64,000 nucleotides of DNA from Amoebophrya sp. A120 (Eukaryota > Sar > Dinophyceae > Syndiniales > Amoebophryaceae): contig CAJINV010000009.1 of NCBI GenBank assembly GCA_905178155.1, positions 1,609,907-1,673,906 of the forward strand, given 5' to 3'. Each line of letters begins with the position of its first letter. The first letter of the stretch is position 1. The notes below the pieces were generated by a model. It saw only the letters and a program-made list of their open reading frames with translations. It made no database searches and had not been told where the DNA came from. The translations under genes and the position numbers were made by a program. This document shows positions 60,121-64,000 of this stretch, piece after piece.

Positions 60121-61659
60121 CAGCCTCAGCGCTGCACGACCTTACTTATTGACAGGGTGTGGCTCAACGACGAGAATATTAACCTTCTGCGCAAGCGTAA
60201 ATAATGAATTCCGCTTGCAGGATTAATGATGATGATATTAACCAATTTCCAATCGATGTAAGTCTCGTTGTTGTACTTGTGGATCAACGGGAGACGAATG
60301 AGAAGAGATTGGAATCTTCGAATCACAATCAAAGGATCTTTCATTTCGGGCCTTGAACAGAAAGAAACAAAGTGGCATTCTAAATCGATACTCGTGATCA
60401 ATATTAATGTAATCATAGCGAAAGAATCTTTTCATGAGATGGGATGGAGATGGTTGGATGGATTCAGAAAAATAGGAAAAAAAAATCGTAAATTTTTTTT
60501 TTCTATCGAATGCAAATTTGTCGATAATCAGGATTCTCTAAATAGAATTCATCAAAAATGATATGTATATGTTTCTGATTTTCCAGAATTTTCAATGAAT
60601 TTGATGTTTTCTTTGGAAAAAATTGATATTTTCTTTCTTGGTCGGATATAATATCGAAAAATTATGATTCATATTTGTCGTAGATTCGATTCGAGATCTT
60701 TCTTTCTTTCTTGTCATGTCTGGGCATGATTCAAAGTGTCGTTCTGGCCCGGTCCGAATTTGTCTGATTGTCGTCGATCTCATCATCATGTAGTTCTCTC
60801 GATTGGTGAAGATAAAGATAAAGATGGAGAAATGAAGTAGAGAAATGATATTTGAAGAGTAAAAAAATGTCAAGTTCTAGTTCAAGAGTCAAAAGTTAAT
60901 TCTTTCTTTCGATAAGGTAATTGTAAATCGATAATTTGTTTATTTTCTATTCTTATTCTCAATCTGAAAAAAGAGAAAAAAATAGTAAATCCGCTTTGAG
61001 ATTTCTATTTTCATAAAAATCCAACATCTCTGTTTTTCTTTTTTGTTTTTCTATCTTTCCAGTTTCAGCATGTCATCGATTTTCGGATTAGTATCCTCAT
61101 GTTCTCGGATTCCTCGGATCGTCGGTCTCGTTCTCGTTTTCGGATCGGCATCGACAAGCTCTCGGATTCCATATTTCGGAATCATCATCATCATCATCTT
61201 TTTCGGATTCATTCCATGCACCGGAGTGTCTTCTTGTTTCCCAATCGGCTTGTCGTCCGTTCTCCCCAGTCGTTCGGAGTGGGGTGTGGTTCTGTTTAGT
61301 ATAGGGGCGAAAGGACGACGGGCAGGCTTGATGATGAGATGGATGATCATGATGAATAATTCTAATATCCTTATCTTTTTCCCAGTGGGAGACGACATAT
61401 GTAGCAGCATCGTAATAGAAAAATACCGGGTCGGACGCCCCCGCCACCAATCCGGGCCTCAATGGGATCGGCCCCCAGTGTCATCAAAAGCAAAAAAATC
61501 ATGATCCCCGCAAAAAAATTAAAAAAAAGTGGTGGCGCCCTGTTTTTCCTGCGCCCGGGGTAGTCTGGGGCGTTTTCTTCGTTCGCCTCTTGGCCCGAAG
61601 GGTGGGTCCCGGAGGTCGGCGGCTTCCTTGGGAGTTCTCCGGTCGTTGGTGTTTGGTTT

Positions 61660-62045
61660 TTTTTATGCGACAAAAAATCTCAAAAATCCGGCGCCTGAAA
61701 AAACCAATGGGATTTTGCCTATATGAGAAAAAGAGCCTCGAATAAATCTTGAGACAAAAAATTTCGGGCAGTTTTCTCTTGGTTCAAATTCCCATTGGTT
61801 TTAACAGGGCCGGTTTTTATGCGACAAAAAATCCGGCTTCGGTATACCATGGGGGTGTCGACCCCCTGTCGACCCCCTGTCGCAAAATTAATTTTATTTT
61901 GCCCGTTTCTCATGTTTTGCTTGTGATTTTGGGTGGTCTGGTGTTTTTGTGCCTCGGGGTCGGCGTCCCCAAGTAAGACACCCAATTTTTATTTTTTGTC
62001 GCATCGGTGTCGCAAAATTAATTGTTTTTTGTCGCAAAATTAATT
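61660..62045 (+). repeat. Cluster of GTCGCA-centred short repeats
   Basis: TATGCGACAAAAAATC occurs twice (about 61665 and 61818) and its complement ATTTTTTGTCGCAT once (about 61995). GTCGCAAAATTAATT occurs three times (about 61879, 62009 and 62031). CCAATGGG and CCCATTGG form an inverted pair around 61705-61797. GACCCCCTGTC is repeated in tandem at about 61860. Confidence 0.7.
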
Positions 62046-62399
62046 CCCGACTCTTTTTTCTTTATGGGGGTGGCAGGATATTTAGGTCGGGTCCACCCCG
62101 CAGCAGTGTGTGGACCGCAGGGCACACACCCCCACAGGGCTCATTGGTGTGGAGTTCTAGCGGGGCGTGGCAGGCCATCCCATCTTTCTGGTGTTTGCGA
62201 ATTCGTGTCCTGATTTCCTGACCACATTGAAAGGGATGTTTGGGTGTGGGGCTTCCCTTGTTCCTTTCGCTTCCAGCTTTCCCTGCCTTGTTGGGTGTTT
62301 CAACTCTTTTTCAAAAAATTTTTTTTGGAAAAAGAGCATGGGAGTTATGATTTTTTTTTCCGCCGAGTCCATTGGGGCCCGATCCCGTTGACGGGCCGA

Positions 62400-62840
62400 C
62401 CGGGGGTGTGGTGGTATGTGCGCGGGGTGGTTGGGGGACGTCCAGGCGCTGCGTTATTGTTAGTGTTGATGGTCGTCTTCCGGTGTTCCGGCCCAGCATT
62501 GGGTCCGTGGTGTGGGTGGCCAGCAGGTTCGGGTCGTCCCTCGTTGTCATCGGTGTGCCGGATGTGCTTGCAGCTGGTCAGTGGCTTCTCCCGGAGCCGT
62601 GTGGTGGTCGCCACCGGTCGTCGGTTCTGTTTAGACATACAGGAGGGGCAAGGGGGAGAAGAAGAGCGAGGCGTTGTTGGTTCAATTTCAGACCTTGAGA
62701 CTCTACCAGCAAAAGCAACACAGAGCAGCAACGTGGTAGAATTATACCGTGCCGGACGCCCCCACCCCCCTCTTCGGTCTAGTGTGTGGTCGTTGCCTGG
62801 GGTTGGTGGGGGACGTCCCGGCGCTGTGTTTTTTCTAGCG
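62400..62840 (+). repeat. Diverged duplication within G/T-rich tract
   Basis: GGTTGGGGGACGTCCAGGCG near 62428 and GGTGGGGGACGTCCCGGCG near 62804 lie in similar surroundings, each preceded by GTGTGGT. A GGTCGGACGCCCCC / TGCCGGACGCCCCC pair occurs near 61430 and 62750, indicating repeated internal duplication. Confidence 0.6.
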
Positions 62841-63645
62841 CAAAGGACTGAGCTGTTGTTGGTCTTGTTGGTGTCCCGGTGCTCTTCCCCTGGGTGTCCC
62901 CACGCGCCTTTGTATGTGGCCGCGGGAATGTGCGCCGGTTTGCCGATCGAAGTCGTAGCACATGGCGCGGGTGGGCAACAATTCCATCAGTGGTTCGTCT
63001 ATCGGACGGCACCGACATGAGGAGGGTGGGCGCCTCCGTCGCAGGATCCCCACCGACTCCGGGTGGGGGGTATTGCGTTGGGGCATTGCACTTACCACGG
63101 TATGGTGGGCCTCGCCCCATTGTGTCCCGGCGTCGACTGCGCTCCACCCGCGTGTTTCACATCCCCAATCGGCATCATACCGTTGTAAGAGCACCCCCAC
63201 CCCTGTGATACTCCCGGACCATCTCCGGCTCGTCTTCCTCGAGCTGCAACTTCCGCCCTGGTTCGCCCTCGTTGGTACCCGGCGCCGACACCTCCCAACA
63301 ACGTCGGCGTTCTTCGGACGGCCACAATAGACACGAGTCGTCCCAAGGGACTGCACGGCTGTATTCGAGATGTATTTGTCATAAGATTCGATTCGAGATG
63401 ATTTTTGTTTCTTTCTGGTCATGTCTGGGTAGGACTCAAATTTGTCATAGGATCGGATCGATATTCATATTATATTATCTTTTTCGTTTTCATCTTCAAG
63501 GTCAAATTCTTTTCTCACAAAATCTCAAATACAAATATTATCATCTCCGAATCTGGGTATGAATGTTTTTTACAAGAAAAAAAAATAAAAATGAAATTAT
63601 CCATCGAGAAAATTAATATGAAATTCTCCTTTATCGGAATTGATT

Positions 63646-63734
63646 CTTCTTGAGGAATTTCTTCTTGAGGAATTTCTTCTTGAGGAATTTCTTCTTGAGG
63701 AATTTCTTCTTGAGGAATTTCTTCTTGAGGAATT
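63646..63734 (+). repeat. 15-bp tandem repeat, six copies
   Basis: The unit CTTCTTGAGGAATTT is repeated six times head to tail without a mismatch until the last base. The period is a multiple of three, so all frames stay open (repeated EEFLL or LRNFF), but there is no sign that it is translated. Likely a recently expanded minisatellite. Confidence 0.92.
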
Positions 63735-64000
63735 CAAGATTTTCTTTCTTTCATCATCATCACCGAAATACATTGGAGGAGGAATATGTTATGGATTATA
63801 TCCTGAATCCAATCTTTCAAATCGATTCTGATGGGGGGAGAATATGCAAAATTGCAATCTTTTAAATTGTATCTGATTCCGATCCTGAAATTCTCGATGA
63901 TGATTGATCATCTATCATTGATATTATTTCAAGAAAAATATCTCCTCGGATTATTATGAATGAATCGAGAAAAAAACAGAAATTCCAGGACCAAAATCCT

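Larger units (their letters stand above)
60681..63442 (+). repeat. Two diverged copies of a segment of about 55 bp
   Basis: Copies near 60681-60736 and 63382-63440 share AGATTCGATTCGAGAT, a T-rich stretch with TTTCTTTCT, then GGTCATGTCTGGG or TTGTCATGTCTGGG and ACTCAAA or ATTCAAA. They lie near the two ends of the atypical block, in direct orientation 2.7 kb apart, as if bounding a duplicated or inserted unit. Confidence 0.6.
60121..64000. other. Compositionally distinct, repeat-rich block without genes
   Basis: From about 60.1-60.2 kb the sequence changes: homopolymer A and T runs, frequent TCGATTC/TCGGATT words and G/T-rich stretches, and no GTAY-donor exon structure. Several local repeats are listed separately. 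No open frame shows a recognisable protein. It may be a heterochromatic or satellite-like region, an integrated foreign segment, or an assembly join. Confidence 0.6.

Noticed and set aside
61379-61500. Possible plastid or mitochondrial fragment in the AT-rich block
   Set aside because: No recognisable cox, cob, rRNA, tRNA or photosystem sequence could be seen in any frame.

Overview
The window reads as nuclear DNA of a dinoflagellate, most likely a compact, intron-rich member of the Syndiniales/Amoebophrya type. The main reasons are: a two-exon gene for DVNP, the dinoflagellate/viral nucleoprotein that replaces bulk histones (58305-58799); every gene I can support lies on the plus strand, as in dinoflagellate unidirectional gene arrays; short introns whose donors are nearly always GTAC or GTAT; and a set of introner-like introns bounded by inverted repeats and 5-bp duplications. 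The lineage assignment is an inference; the DVNP call is direct. No bacterial features (operons, Shine-Dalgarno sites) are seen. All exon coordinates below come from hand-reconstructed splicing, checked by phase continuity and by total coding length being divisible by three.

Layout. 161-3117: six-exon GT2-like membrane glycosyltransferase. 5501-7005: unrecognised, apparently broken gene. 7791-9332 and 11565-12715: two two-exon genes of unknown function. 13608-17308: six-exon ankyrin/coiled-coil/TPR protein with a chaperone-binding type TPR clamp. 18515-23786: very long low-complexity protein interrupted by two introners, followed by an orphan coding stretch to 24919. 27649-28313: small Cys-rich membrane protein. 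29764-36544: 1860-residue secretory-pathway protein ending in a DXD glycosyltransferase domain; its first intron is a 943-bp unit flanked by 37-bp direct repeats. 37673-40551: PrsW-type intramembrane protease with one introner. 41126-47142: twelve-exon WD40 protein carrying five introners. 48143-49686 and 51154-52253: two related Pro/Ala-rich secreted or membrane proteins sharing an RSEK-type motif. 53713-57556: large multi-pass membrane protein. 58305-58799: DVNP. From about 60.1 kb to the end the texture changes sharply: AT-rich and repeat-rich, without recognisable genes.

The most interesting system is the introner family. Eight elements (154-310 bp) sit inside coding exons. Each starts TAT, ends ATA, has terminal inverted repeats and is flanked by a 5-bp direct repeat (seven perfect, one with a single mismatch). 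Removing the element plus one repeat copy restores the reading frame in every case, yet no placement gives GT-AG boundaries for the ones tested. They share an internal GCATGACAAAT-like word in both orientations. This looks like DNA-transposon-driven intron gain coupled to non-canonical but exact splicing. Related introners have been reported in Amoebophrya, so the class is known; this family's details and precision are what deserve checking.

The genes do not form an obvious pathway. Several products are membrane or secretory (two glycosyltransferases, a PrsW protease, three putative secreted or membrane proteins), but that does not establish a functional link.
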